A DNA stretch of 64,000 nucleotides from Gerris lacustris (taxonomy: Eukaryota > Arthropoda > Insecta > Hemiptera > Gerridae): the NCBI GenBank assembly GCA_951217055.1, contig OX578283.1:32263760-32327759 (forward strand), in the 5' to 3' direction. The position numbers were made by a program, and so were the translations under genes. The notes beneath the pieces are model-generated. The model saw only the letters and a list, made by a program, of their open reading frames with translations. It was not told the origin of the DNA and ran no database searches. Shown here piece after piece: positions 38,839-49,432 of this stretch. Position 1 is the first letter of the stretch. Every line of letters starts with the position of its first letter.

Positions 38839-38841
<3 letters not shown>

Positions 38842-39179
38842 TATATATATTTAATGAAAGTATATAAATAAGATAAATCACGTTCATTATAAATATATAA
38901 CGGGTATATTTCCATAGCGTTCTTTAAAAATATAATGATTCCCCGTCACACAAACACACACACACGTATATCACATAAATTGGGGCAAGTAAACGGTAAT
39001 AAATCTTTTAACAGGGTGATGACAAAAAGAAGGAGACCAATAAACCATCCAAAAGAGACATTTTGAAAATGTAAAGCCATTAATAATAAACCTGAGATTT
39101 ATAAATAGCAACTCAAGACTAGCCTTATAGGCCTGCCTGCTTTCAGCCCTATACCATATAAATTAGGTTCCTACGTGAG

Positions 39180-39183
<4 letters not shown>

Positions 39184-39241
<58 letters not shown>
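39184..39241. repeat. (TA)n microsatellite
   Basis: About 29 uninterrupted units. Confidence 0.95.
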
Positions 39242-39245
<4 letters not shown>

Positions 39246-39463
39246 GCAATAAATTTTACTTTGGGTAACTGTGCAGCTTTGCAATATGACGAATTTAATA
39301 AAAATATATTAAAAATTAAATTAATGATATTTAGAGGAATATAAATATGTATTTTTTTTTTTTTTTAATTTATTGTCCCATTCATCAGTAAAATATTAAT
39401 TTTGTTGTTATTTTAAAGAAGGGATTAAAAATGTAGGTTATGGTTTTAAAGTTTGAGGGTAAA

Positions 39464-39626
39464 GGCCCCCATACACAATCAAACATTTTGCGCAAAATGT
39501 TTGCGCAAACTTGATGTCGGGCAAATTTAGGGCCATACACGTCAAACATCATGTTTCCGCAAATATCAAACAGCCCCATACACGGTGAAAATGTTTGCGC
39601 AAACATTTTCACCGTGTATGGAGGCC
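39464..39626. mobile_element. 163-bp GGCC-ended foldback element (type CATACAC)
   Basis: Starts GGCCCCCATACAC and ends GTGTATGGAGGCC. The right flank is TTAA and the left flank TAAA. The word CCATACAC recurs inside (about 39470, 39533, 39572), followed each time by a TCAAAC or GTGAAA word. AAAATGTTTGCGCAAAC appears in both orientations. It shares end type and self-repeating interior with 39715-40002 and 61395-61718. Confidence 0.8.
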
Positions 39627-39714
39627 TTAAAGCAACTACATATAACAATAGCATCGGGTCAACATCAGTATAATTAGTATGCAAATTCTATCGGAGGAAT
39701 AGTAAAGCATCTAA

Positions 39715-40002
39715 GGCCCAATTCACACACGAGTGGTGTATGGCACTGGCGTGGCGATGGCGTGGGACTGGCGAGGATCGGTCATGGTGGACCCCCTCTG
39801 TCACGCCAGTGCCACGCCATACCAGTGTACATTAGACCATAGGTTAACATAGAGGTGGCACAAACCAGCTCTACGCCAGAGCCACGCCATACCAGTGTAC
39901 ATTAGACCATAGGTTAACATAGAGGTGGCACAAACCAGCTCTACGCCAGAGCCACGCCATTGCCACTTCAGTGCCATACGCCACTCGTGTGTGAATTGGG
40001 CC
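39715..40002. mobile_element. 288-bp GGCC-ended foldback element (type CACACGAGTGG)
   Basis: GGCCCAATTCACACACGAGT (continuing GG) at the left is exactly complementary to the right end. The flanks are CTAA and TAAG. The interior is built from repeated GGCGTGG/CCACGCC words in both orientations and includes a 70-bp tandem duplication. Non-coding. Confidence 0.85.
39811..39960. repeat. 70-bp tandem duplication inside the foldback
   Basis: Two identical-looking 70-bp units start GCCACGCCATACCAGTGTAC at 39811 and 39881. The first 10 bp of a third unit are at 39951. The near-absence of differences suggests a recent duplication. Confidence 0.9.
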
Positions 40003-40379
40003 TAAGGCCTATGTACTTTGCAGAACTTTTCGCAATATTTCTGTATTATAAAATTTATATAGTATAGTAACAGGGTACAGTTTTAGTAAATGGGTCTGTC
40101 AAATGTACCGATGACACAGTTCCTTGTTTAATTGAATGGCTATTTTTCGATCAAAAATGAACGGGTCAGAAACAAACGGGTACCCTAAAATTTCGGGACA
40201 GAAAAAGTAAGTAGAACGTTAAAATTTATAGTGACCTGTTAGCAGCCGCTAGTTCGGCCTAAGTTGGTTAAACTTAGATGAAAACTCCAAATTTCAACTA
40301 AATCCATAAACTTTTACTCAAGCGATCGTCACGCATTACTGCTTTGTAGTTTAATTGCAGCCCGAAGAAAAAATTATTA

Positions 40380-40640
40380 ATACAAATGTTATAGCAAATT
40401 TCAAGACTAAGTTCGTTGGAGAGCGTTATCCGTCAAAGCCTTCACGCACGATACTCTTGCAAAAGTGAGCTTACAAATTCCAAATTGGAATTTTAGGATG
40501 GGAAAGAATCTGTTTGTGTGTTATTTGTTAGAAATACATTTTTTTTTTCAGATAAGCCAATAGCGACACTGCTATGAAATGTTAAAGATCGCCAAATCTA
40601 TTTAACCGTATGATGTATAAACGTTTTAAAAAGAGAAAGC
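40380..40640 (+). repeat. dispersed repeat family A, 3' portion
   Basis: TTCGTTGGAGAGCGTTATCC, GTGAGCTTACAAATTC, GCGACACTGCTATGAAATGT and TAAAGATCGC match the end of the copy at 52858-53340 in order. Confidence 0.7.
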
Positions 40641-40744
40641 AATGTAGAAAAAAATGTAAGGTTTAGCAATTTTTTTCCTCTAAAATATTGATAATAACTA
40701 ATTTTTCTCTCCGATTCATAGCAACAGAAATATTAAGCAAACCC

Positions 40745-40880
40745 AGAAAATTTCGAGGTTTTTCAAACATCCAATGCTTTATTCGGGAATTGGGTAAACT
40801 CAGATTATTCATATCAGAGGTCTCTTGAGTGATGATTTATAGATTCCAGAATTTCACCGGGTTTTCAAAGGCAAGAATTT
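40745..40880 (+). repeat. dispersed repeat, partner of 22421-22560
   Basis: Same colinear landmarks as the partner copy: AAAATTTCGAGGTTTTTCA, ATTCATATCAGAGG and TTTTCAAAGGCAA. It lies between a family A fragment and a (TA)n array. Confidence 0.5.
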
Positions 40881-40900
40881 GTGGCCAAAAAAAGTTTCAT

Positions 40901-40904
<4 letters not shown>

Positions 40905-40991
<87 letters not shown>
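40905..40991. repeat. (TA)n microsatellite
   Basis: About 43 uninterrupted units. Confidence 0.95.
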
Positions 40992-40997
<6 letters not shown>

Positions 40998-42897
40998 TCA
41001 TTAATTCGTTACTATATTACTGTTGTTAGTTTCATGTCGGAGCTCATTCGGTTAGATTGGAGATGGCTTGACTGAAAACTTGATAATAATATGCAATAAA
41101 AATAAACTGTTATTACCTCTAATAATCGTTGTTTCGAATCATCCAAACAACAAAACTATGTCGTTATGTCTGGACAATTCGAAAATATTAGTTATTAATC
41201 CAGGTGGTAGGTTCTACATAATATGAATCTTATAAAGGCAACGATGTTTCCTTTATGTGTATACTCAAAACGTTTCAATGTTTAACTTTTTCACGCTAGA
41301 GTGCGCATAAAATGTTGTTTTTTTACACTGACTCTTTGTAGATAAGTTTGTTCATTGTTTTTTTTTTTTTAATCTCTCTCTTAAATCTTAATAGAATTGA
41401 AATTATCTTCTTGAATACAAATTATGTTTTTTTTTTGTTTATGGATTAATTCAAAAAATTATTAAGGTATATTTTGAGGTAAATGAGCTTTCATGATTTA
41501 ATGAGTAATTTTTATTATCAATTACGCTATTAGTTCGAGTTGAGCCAAAACTACCTAACCGATTCCAATTAAATTTAGTATCCATAATCAGCTCGAATCG
41601 AGAAATGAATTTCAATTCTAATTTTAAAGTCACTGCCCTTTAAAGTACTACCTACGGAAAAAACATTATTATAATTTTATTTCTCAAAAAGGATATCAAC
41701 GATTTAGATTTAAAAATTGTATTAAATTATGATCCATTAAATTTTTAATCCATACATTCATAGATTTAAGGGATAATTATTAATAAAAAGTTTATGAAAA
41801 AGATTTGATCGAATGAAATACGATTATTGATTCTAATCAAATTGATATCTCATCTATATAATATTTATACTGAGTTATAATTGGCAAATTGCTTATAATG
41901 TAAGATGCTTTATTTCTTATGCTTAATTTTGCTGTCTGTTAAGTTCTAAAGGGACTGACAATATTCGACGCTTTTTGTTCGATAAAGCAAGAAAACCGCA
42001 TTGGCATCGAATCAAGCCTCAACTCCGTTCTCCCCCTTTATTTTTAATAAATAAATCCGATGCCCAATTTCAACCCCTCTATCTAAAAAGGGGTTGAAAT
42101 CCCTTCTTCTAATACTGGCTAGAAATTCGGTTTTCTGTTCCTGGCTAGCGGTTGGGACTCCCCAGCCTATTTTCTGCCTCGAGCCAATATTGGTGGTTTC
42201 GGTTGAGTCTAAAGCTAGCCAAAGAAACGTCTGCAATTCACCAGGACCGCACATGATTTATGCCCCTGAGCTTTCCACGAATAATGGTATCCCTGAATAT
42301 ACCAGACAGTCTTGAATAAAATATTCCCTACTATGTACGGTTTAAATATAAAAACAAACATATATATTTACTGTGAGGGAGATGGATTCAACTGTTCTTT
42401 TTTTTCAGTAAAAATGAAAAGGATTATTTTACTTTTTTTGTAAAATTTATTCAGAGAAGAGAAAAAAAGAAAAGAATTATAAGAAAAGCTACATTTTTTA
42501 CCCTCAAAAATAAATAAAATACAGTAGAACTGCTATAAATCTTGTGGCGCTTATTTTATTTAATTAAATCTTTCTAGGTTATGTAGGACCATAATAAAAA
42601 TACAAAAAAAATAAATAAATGAAAAAAATAATAAAAAAGTTTCAAGGTTTTAATACATATTTATTTTGTAAAAGTAAAAGATCAATGAAAGGATACAATT
42701 TAAATTAATTATTAGCTTAGTTCTTCAGTACCTTATTTGTTAACATTACTCAATGTAATTAAGTTTAAATTTTTTAATTGTTTAAATTTTTAATAAAGGC
42801 TTTAAAGCACATTATTATAAATATTAAAATACATACTTTTAATTTTTAGTCTTAAAGGTTTTTTGTTAAAATGATTTGTTTAAATTTCTAGGTATAG
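40992..42897. other. intergenic DNA, no gene confirmed
   Basis: 42000-42320 is GC-richer and open on both strands (80 codons minus, 73 plus). Neither peptide has a motif I recognise. 41470-41640 contains AACCGATTCCAATTAAATTT, typical of the tails of old retroelements. No gene is supported. Confidence 0.4.
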
Positions 42898-43140
42898 AAT
42901 TCCATTAATTTCAACTTAATTTCCATTCACTTGAAGTCTCACATTGTGCATACTAGCTAAATTCTATTAATTTCTACTTTGTTAATTTAAAGTCTCACAT
43001 TGTATAGCATTCTATCTAAATTCTATTAATTATAACTTCGTTAATTTAAAGTCTCACATTGTATAGTATTCTATCTAAATTCTATTTATTTCAACTTGGC
43101 TTATTTGGAGTCTTACATTGTTTACTATTCTATCTAAATT
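42898..43140. repeat. 59-bp minisatellite, four units
   Basis: Units begin AATTCTATTAATT or similar at 42898, 42960, 43019 and 43078, with a partial start at 43137. Each contains GTCTCACATTGT (GTCTTACATTGT in the last). The last three periods are exactly 59 bp; the first unit is 62 bp and the most diverged. Confidence 0.9.
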
Positions 43141-43227
43141 CTCAATATCTAGGTGTTTTTCTCGAAGTGTTCAGCCTGCTGGATATAGTAAAAATACTTT
43201 TGGAATAATTTCGCTATAATTTTAATT

Positions 43228-43362
43228 CTTGATCAACGACATTTAATTATAATACTTAATCACTGACCTTTAATTATAATACTTATTCAATGGTCTTTAA
43301 ATATAACACTTAATCAAATATCTTTAATTATAATACTTGATCACTTATCTTTATTGTTATAA
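43228..43362. repeat. 27-bp minisatellite, five units
   Basis: Units of the type CTTAATCACTGACCTTTAAT, continuing TATAATA, start at 43228, 43255, 43282, 43309 and 43336, exactly 27 bp apart. It lies only 88 bp from the 59-bp array. Confidence 0.9.
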
Positions 43363-44042
43363 TTTTATGATTATTATTTTTATTGACCTTAAAATTATAG
43401 TTTAGTTATTTTATTTTTTTATTTTATTGTTCCAGGTGAGAGTGTGTGATATTATCTAATGACGCTAAAACCATCTTTATCTATTGGTTTGTACTTTTTT
43501 AAACTTGCTTTTATTATCAATAGTTAATTCCTAATTTTTTTCAAACATATTCCTCCTGAAAGGATACCTAACGGATATCCTTCTACCTACATGATGTAGT
43601 CCTCACCACTCTTTCTATAATTACTCATTAAATTTTCTGTATTTTAGGAAGGTTACTAATTCTATTTCTACCATATTAGGGGATTGATATATAGCACTGT
43701 TTAGTCTGATGATTGCTTTGATAAATAAAATAGGATTCTGTCGAGTGAAATAATAAATACTTACTTCATGTACTTACTTACGGCACAAAATGCGAGTAAC
43801 ATTGGGATTTTTACTACTGTGTTAAACTGTTTGCCATCCCTGATATAATCATTCATGGCTTTATTCTTTCTTTCTACAACTATGCTTAATTTTAAACCTC
43901 TCTCTTGCATACTTCAATTCCAAAAACTTCCTACATCCTCTTTCATTAATTAAAATAATAGTTCACAATTGATTGTCTAAGATTAAGAGAGTAGAGAAAA
44001 TTAGTTGTTTTGTAAGTTTTAAAACGCTTAACATGTTTTATA

Positions 44043-44049
<7 letters not shown>
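43363..44049. other. AT-rich intergenic DNA, no gene seen
   Basis: No supported feature. Confidence 0.55.

Positions 44050-44126
<77 letters not shown>
44050..44126. repeat. (TA)n microsatellite
   Basis: About 38 units. Confidence 0.95.
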
Positions 44127-44130
<4 letters not shown>

Positions 44131-44292
44131 AAAATAAAGACAGGTAGGCTTTTGTACGTCTCAACAAATATTCGAAGATAATTTATTTCTCAATCTGATT
44201 AAAAACCTTTTTGTTTTCTCTTTTAATTTTTTATTTATATATTCTATAATTTTTATTTTTTATTATACACACGCACACAGTCACTCACACAC

Positions 44293-44299
<7 letters not shown>

Positions 44300-44382
<83 letters not shown>

Positions 44383-44399
44383 ATATATATATATATATT
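44300..44399. repeat. (TA)n-(TG)n-(TA)n microsatellite
   Basis: About 36 TA units, five TG/GT units, then about nine TA units. Preceded by degenerate CA-rich sequence from about 44270. Confidence 0.95.
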
Positions 44400-44569
44400 A
44401 TAGTACATTTTTAATCAATGTGAAGATTGTTATCAAATTATTAAAAAAAGAATTTAAAACTTGGGAACCTAAAGGCGTGTTATTTTTTTCTCTCTCGACT
44501 TTGATGCAAAACACAACTTGTATTCATATGTATACAGATATAGTTAGTTATGTATATGTATATTTCCAT

Positions 44570-45163
44570 TGATGGTGTAGCTGGATATGAGAAGGAAGCC
44601 TATAATTTCCCACTGACATGACAAATAGAGCTTTTTATTTCTGTCCGGAGTGTTGCGCACTTGAGCAACGCCAACGCTCCTAGTCCACTTAATCATTTAA
44701 CGCGCCACTAGGGACTATCTCCCCGCCAAAAACCCCAGGCGTGGACGCATCGCGACCCACCGGCTTATTCTTGTAAATATATATTTTTCGTAACGTGAAC
44801 TTCGCAACCTTTTAGTCATTTTACCTTATTTATTTATTATTAATTATTAGACTATTGTCTTTTTTGTATGACTAAGGTGATCAGAATTCAGGTTCGAGAA
44901 GTCGCATAAATAATTCAGATTTTACCTACTTTTGTATCGATTAGAAAACTTCGCAAGATATTGACTCATTTATTTGTAATTTCAAACTCGAAAGACTCGA
45001 GGGCTGTTAAAAAAAATGGAAGTATATATACTTTTGACCTCTTCACTTACCCGTCTAATTGAGTGGGTTGATGGTAGATAGAATCAATATAAGAAGAATT
45101 TATCTAAATGTTTATGTACTACATTTATGTAATAATTTTAGAATGTAAATAATTTTATGTAAT
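44570..45163. other. intergenic DNA with a GC-richer patch
   Basis: 44640-44765 is GC-rich (GTTGCGCACTTGAGCAACGC, CCAGGCGTGGACGCATCGCG) and differs sharply from its flanks. It contains a small inverted pair, GTTGCGC...GAGCAACGC. No frame, tRNA fold or transposon end could be assigned. Confidence 0.4.
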
Positions 45164-45255
45164 ACATTTATGTGTATAACAGTCATCAATTCGTCCTACA
45201 ATAATTTGATGTTGGATAAAATGAAATGTAATTTAGTGTACACATTTTTTAAAAT
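45164..45255 (+). repeat. 92-bp direct repeat, copy 1
   Basis: ACATTTATGTGTATAACAGT to ACATTTTTTAAAAT. The second copy starts 598 bp downstream and differs at about three positions. Confidence 0.9.
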
Positions 45256-45761
45256 GTCAAGTAAAAATAGCCTTACCACAGCTAAATATTATATTTCATA
45301 TATACATGCGAATGTACATTTTAAATTTGATGTCAATACTTTGGAAAGTTAGAAATAACTTAATAAAACAATATCGATTCTTGTGTATAGCAGGTTAGAA
45401 CACCAATGCGCATGCTATCGTATTTCTATCTTTTAACGTCTATCGACAAATGCCTACTATTAAACTTTGTATTTTATTTCTATTGGATCACATCGCCCAT
45501 TGATCTATTATAATATTCTATTCTTATCCACTTATTTTCTTATAGTAAGAAGAAAGCAAAAGAATTTTGTTGTTAAAAAAATCATATTTGTTCCAATTTA
45601 CACGTTTCAGACATCCCTCACTTTAATTTGACTATTTTCATTTCCAGTATGCTTTCTGGTGTTAATATTTTCGAAAAATAATAATTGATTTGATTTTAAC
45701 TTAATAATTATTATATAGTGTTGTCTGTGATATTGATAATAATTGTATCACAGTGATTATT

Positions 45762-45853
45762 ACATTTATGTGTATAACAGTCATCAATTCGTCCTACAAT
45801 AATTTAATGTTGGATAAAATGAAATGTATTTTAGTGTAAACATTTTTTAAAAT
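45762..45853 (+). repeat. 92-bp direct repeat, copy 2
   Basis: Same length and orientation as copy 1 with about three substitutions. The two copies could be a local duplication or the terminal repeats of a very small element. No TG...CA ends or primer-binding site are evident. Confidence 0.9.
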
Positions 45854-46319
45854 AATATCTATACGCTAAACCAAGAAACGAGTTTTAGCTCGAAATATTA
45901 TGAATTACAAAGATAATTTATCACCTCGATTTTGATTTATATAAAATTAAAAATAATTTTTTAATCCTTAGAAACGATAAAAGTAGCTTTTGATTAAAAA
46001 AAGAAAATCTTATTTCCGTGACAGGGACGCAAAAATAGAGAAGACTATCTCACCACAAAAATTGATATAATTTAGAGAAGTTCTTACAAAGCAATTGCAT
46101 AAAATTTTACTACAGAGATAAACATTTAAATCCTAACTTAATTACATTTCGATAGGTATCAATAGATTTGTTTACTGACTTTTATATTAATGTCATATTT
46201 TTTCTTTAAAAAAGAAAATACCAACATAACAAAGAAGATTAGGATTATCTTACGCAGATGTTATTTTATTCAATTTTCATTTTTATTTTTCACAATCTTT
46301 TTTGAAGCTGTTATATATG

Positions 46320-46431
<112 letters not shown>

Positions 46432-46633
46432 ATAAAATGATATACATCTTAACAATTTTATTATTATTATTTTTTTTTTTTTTTGTTATTGATAAAAATG
46501 TATAACTTTTTATCATTTTTTTACACAATTTTCTTAAAAAAATATATATATCTTTCTGATAGGTCTAACCACATAAATAAAGCCCACACTGCGGTTCAGG
46601 GCCGGATATAGCTACCGCCAGCCCCCGCGGTGC

Positions 46634-46679
46634 GGGGGGGCCCACGGTCCGGGGGGGCCCACGGTCCGGGGGGGCCCAG
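46634..46679. repeat. 17-bp G/C tandem repeat, 2.7 units
   Basis: GGGGGGGCCCACGGTCC at 46634 and 46651, then a partial unit to 46679, within the left subterminal region of the hAT element. It may contain multiplied transposase-binding sites, or may just be slippage. Confidence 0.85.
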
Positions 46680-46741
46680 TCAGAGATGTTGCATAAGGTT
46701 TTTTTTTTTTACAACAAAAAAGGTAAGAAGGATATTGTGAT

Positions 46742-47023
46742 CAGTGGCGTAGCTATGGGCCCGAATTGTGGGCACGTCCCCGGTTCCAGGGGGCCCACAA
46801 ATAAAAATAAAACATGAAAGTACAATCTTAGTACCGCAATGTTGATAGGGGCCCCTTTAGAGTATAATTAAATCTAAACTGGAATTATACTCATATATAC
46901 CTTTGTCAGGGGGCCCCATTGAGTGCTAAACGACAATGTTTCTCTTTTGTTTTGCTTATCATCTCAGCTTTTTGCTTATTCAATTTTTTTGGCGAGGGGC
47001 CCACTGCCCTAGGTACGCCACTG
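46742..47023. mobile_element. 282-bp hAT MITE
   Basis: CAGTGGCGTAGCTATGGGC at the left and GCCCTAGGTACGCCACTG at the right are imperfect inverted repeats of a common hAT type. The flanking 8-mers ATTGTGAT (46734-46741) and ATAGTGAT (47024-47031) agree at 7 of 8 positions. Subterminal GGGGGCCCC words are present and there is no frame. Confidence 0.88.
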
Positions 47024-47340
47024 ATAGTGATGAACTTAAAATTCTTCCCAACGTGAGTACGGAAGTTTGAATTTTTTTGTTTCATTTAGTTACTACTTAG
47101 ATTTTTGTACCTTATTCAATATGGTCAATGCTGACTGACAAATCATTTAAACTGATATTAATACATTTTACATTTTTTACTTGTAATGCAATTTTTAAGC
47201 TCGCCAGCTACAAAAAACTTAATTATTTGTGTTTTTTTATCCCACCTTAGTTAAACTTCAAAATTCGTCCCCGCGCCAAACCTCTTTTCCTGTAAGGACA
47301 AACTTGCCCTCAGAAATCCTTCAAACTCATCTTTTTTACT

Positions 47341-47435
47341 TAAATTTTAAAAAATCCTCCACCGGATCCCCAGCCGTTGTTTGTTCAAAGGGGTCCAGAT
47401 GCTAACTTGCCCTGGAGCCCGGAAATCATCTCAGC
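47341..47435 (-). mobile_element. solo hAT-like terminus
   Basis: Read from the right on the minus strand it starts CAGGGCCGCTGAGATGATTT and continues with CCGGGCTCCAGGGCAAG, a hAT-type end. No partner end with a matching duplication is seen, so it is probably a truncated element inside the larger one. Confidence 0.5.
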
Positions 47436-47726
47436 GGCCCTGATATATAATATATCTGGTCATTATACATTATAACTAAATCAGCTCAGTTTTTATTTTA
47501 CCTAAACGATAAAATTGGTATCTTCGAAAAGGACTAACGAAAAAATTTAAGACCCTATTTTCGGATAAGCTTGAAAAAAATTTTATTTGAAATATTACAA
47601 AAATTAATATGTAAGGGGAGTAGTTATAGGACCCCCGGTATAATATTGTTGTTGTTGTGAGGAAGTTAATTGCATTTTTATTTATTTGAGAGATATTCGC
47701 AGTATATTACCCTTCATTTCCATACT

Positions 47727-49100
47727 ATGCTTACTATTCTTATTTATAGGTCTTTAGGGCATTAATAACTCCAAAGTCAATCCGTTTTTGGCTATATTTC
47801 ACCTCCTTTGAGGCATCTTCAGGCCTAAAAGATTTTTTAAATTTTATTTCTTATCTACATTAACTTTTAACTTACATCTTTATATAACATGTTGACACAA
47901 CGTTTAAACAATACGTAACACTTTTATTAAAAAATACGTGTGGTGTCGCAGGACACCCGTTAGGAACGAAGTTCCTTACACTTTTCATTAAATATACAAA
48001 TTATAAAATCACACTACTAAGTATACGATGCTAACTACTTATACATGGCGGTGTTAGAAAAGAGACAAAATTAAAAGTAATTAACTGTTTGTACCTAGCG
48101 GAGTTAAGACAAAATTAAGAGAAAAACATTGTTTATATATATATCATTAAAATCATTGAAGCGAGTGCCTTGCAATAAATACTTACCTATGTATTGAATA
48201 TTGAGAAAAGAATTAATCATGATGAGTTGATATAGTTAAAAAGAAAGGTGGTAGTAGGTGGGAAACAGGACTGTTTTCCCCTACCCGGCCTACTAATTTA
48301 AAATATTATAAAATATATCTCTTCCGTACTCAAAAACGTCTGAATGTATCAGGTTGAAATTTGACATGCCTGTTTCAATTTTACTTTACTTTAGTTTGTG
48401 TATGACGTTTTATAAAAATCGTTACGTTAGAACGTAAGATATCGGTAAAAACTTAGTTTTCTCTATTTTAAACGTTTAGGTCCGCTTAAATAAATTTAGC
48501 GATCATTAACACTTCATAGCAGTATCAGTGTTGATTTAACTAAAAAAAAAAAAATAATTTAAAAATGTTGTATGTCTCATTGAATAGAATAAGTTAGAAA
48601 TTTTCCCGTCCAAAAATTTCAATTTTACATTTGACCGTATACGCAAGCGTTGCTAAAATAAACTGTCTTCGGTCAACTTTGGCTCAAGTTATCGTCATGG
48701 GTCGATTTCAGATTTGTGACGGTGTTTTTTTCGGATTCACTCCTGGGCTCCAGGTGCTGTAACGTGCCATAAGGAACTTAGTTCCAAGTTCCAATAAATA
48801 TGAAATCTCCTAAAACATAACTTAATTTATTTTCTTAGTTACTTTCTTTCCTTGCAGGAGAATAGTCAGGAAAGAAAATAAATCAAGTAATGTTTAAGGG
48901 GAAATTGTTAAAAGTTATGTCAATATGTTGTATAAAGATAATGTAATGTGTAATGTATGTGTAGTTAATCTAGTTATTAAAATAAAAATTTAAAAATCTT
49001 CTTTTAGGCCTGAAGATGCCTCAAAGGAGGTGAAATATAGCCAAAAATAGGTTGACTTTGGAATTATTAATACCCTGAAGACCTAATTAGGAATAAGCAT
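47727..49100. mobile_element. element with inverted arms of about 185-200 bp
   Basis: The left arm 47727-47911 and right arm 48902-49100 are complementary over almost their full length. The best-kept core is GGCTATATTTCACCTCCTTT with GAGGCATCTTCAGGCC in the left arm, and its complement in the right. Read outward, each arm carries CCTGAAGATGCCTC...GAGGTGAAATATAGCC, reminiscent of the CTGAnGA/GAAA core of hammerhead-like motifs in Penelope-like element repeats. No reverse transcriptase or GIY-YIG frame remains in the 1-kb middle. The Penelope link is an inference. Confidence 0.6.
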
Positions 49101-49432
49101 TTTTTGTAGACAATTACAATAGACGAGGAAATTTGTAGACAATTACAATAGAATGTAGACAATAGACGGCGCGGTAGTTCAAAAGCAAATTTGAGATGAA
49201 GAATGAATGCGGTGCGTGTAATATAGGTTGTGGTGTGTAGTTTTCTTACTTTCTTTGGCCATCATGAAGCTCACCGATAGTGTAGGACTAGGACTCCCAC
49301 CCTACGGTGCACAAACCAGTAAACTCCCTCCCCCCTCATCTACCGAATAGGACCTGGTCTGGGTAGGTTGGGGGCCCATTGGAGTTTTTCGCGGGGGGGC
49401 CCGAAAATTGAAAATCCGGCCCTGCTGCGGTT

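Larger units (their letters stand above)
46597..49424. mobile_element. hAT-superfamily element, non-autonomous and nested
   Basis: Ends CAGGGCCGGAT and ATCCGGCCCTG are 11-bp inverted repeats of the common hAT type, flanked by a perfect 8-bp duplication, CTGCGGTT (46589-46596 and 49425-49432). It spans 2828 bp and carries G/C-rich subterminal sequence (GGGGGGGCCC at both ends). No transposase frame was found. Inside are a complete hAT MITE (46742-47023), another hAT-like end (to 47435) and a structure with long inverted arms (47727-49100). Confidence 0.9.

Noticed and set aside
42898..43362. CRISPR-like array
   Set aside because: The repeats are directly adjacent units without unique spacers and the DNA is eukaryotic.
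46597..47435. A single short hAT running from the left CAGGGCC end to the CGGCCCTG at 47435
   Set aside because: Flanking 8-mers do not match (CTGCGGTT versus ATATATAA), whereas the end at 49424 has a perfect 8-bp duplication.
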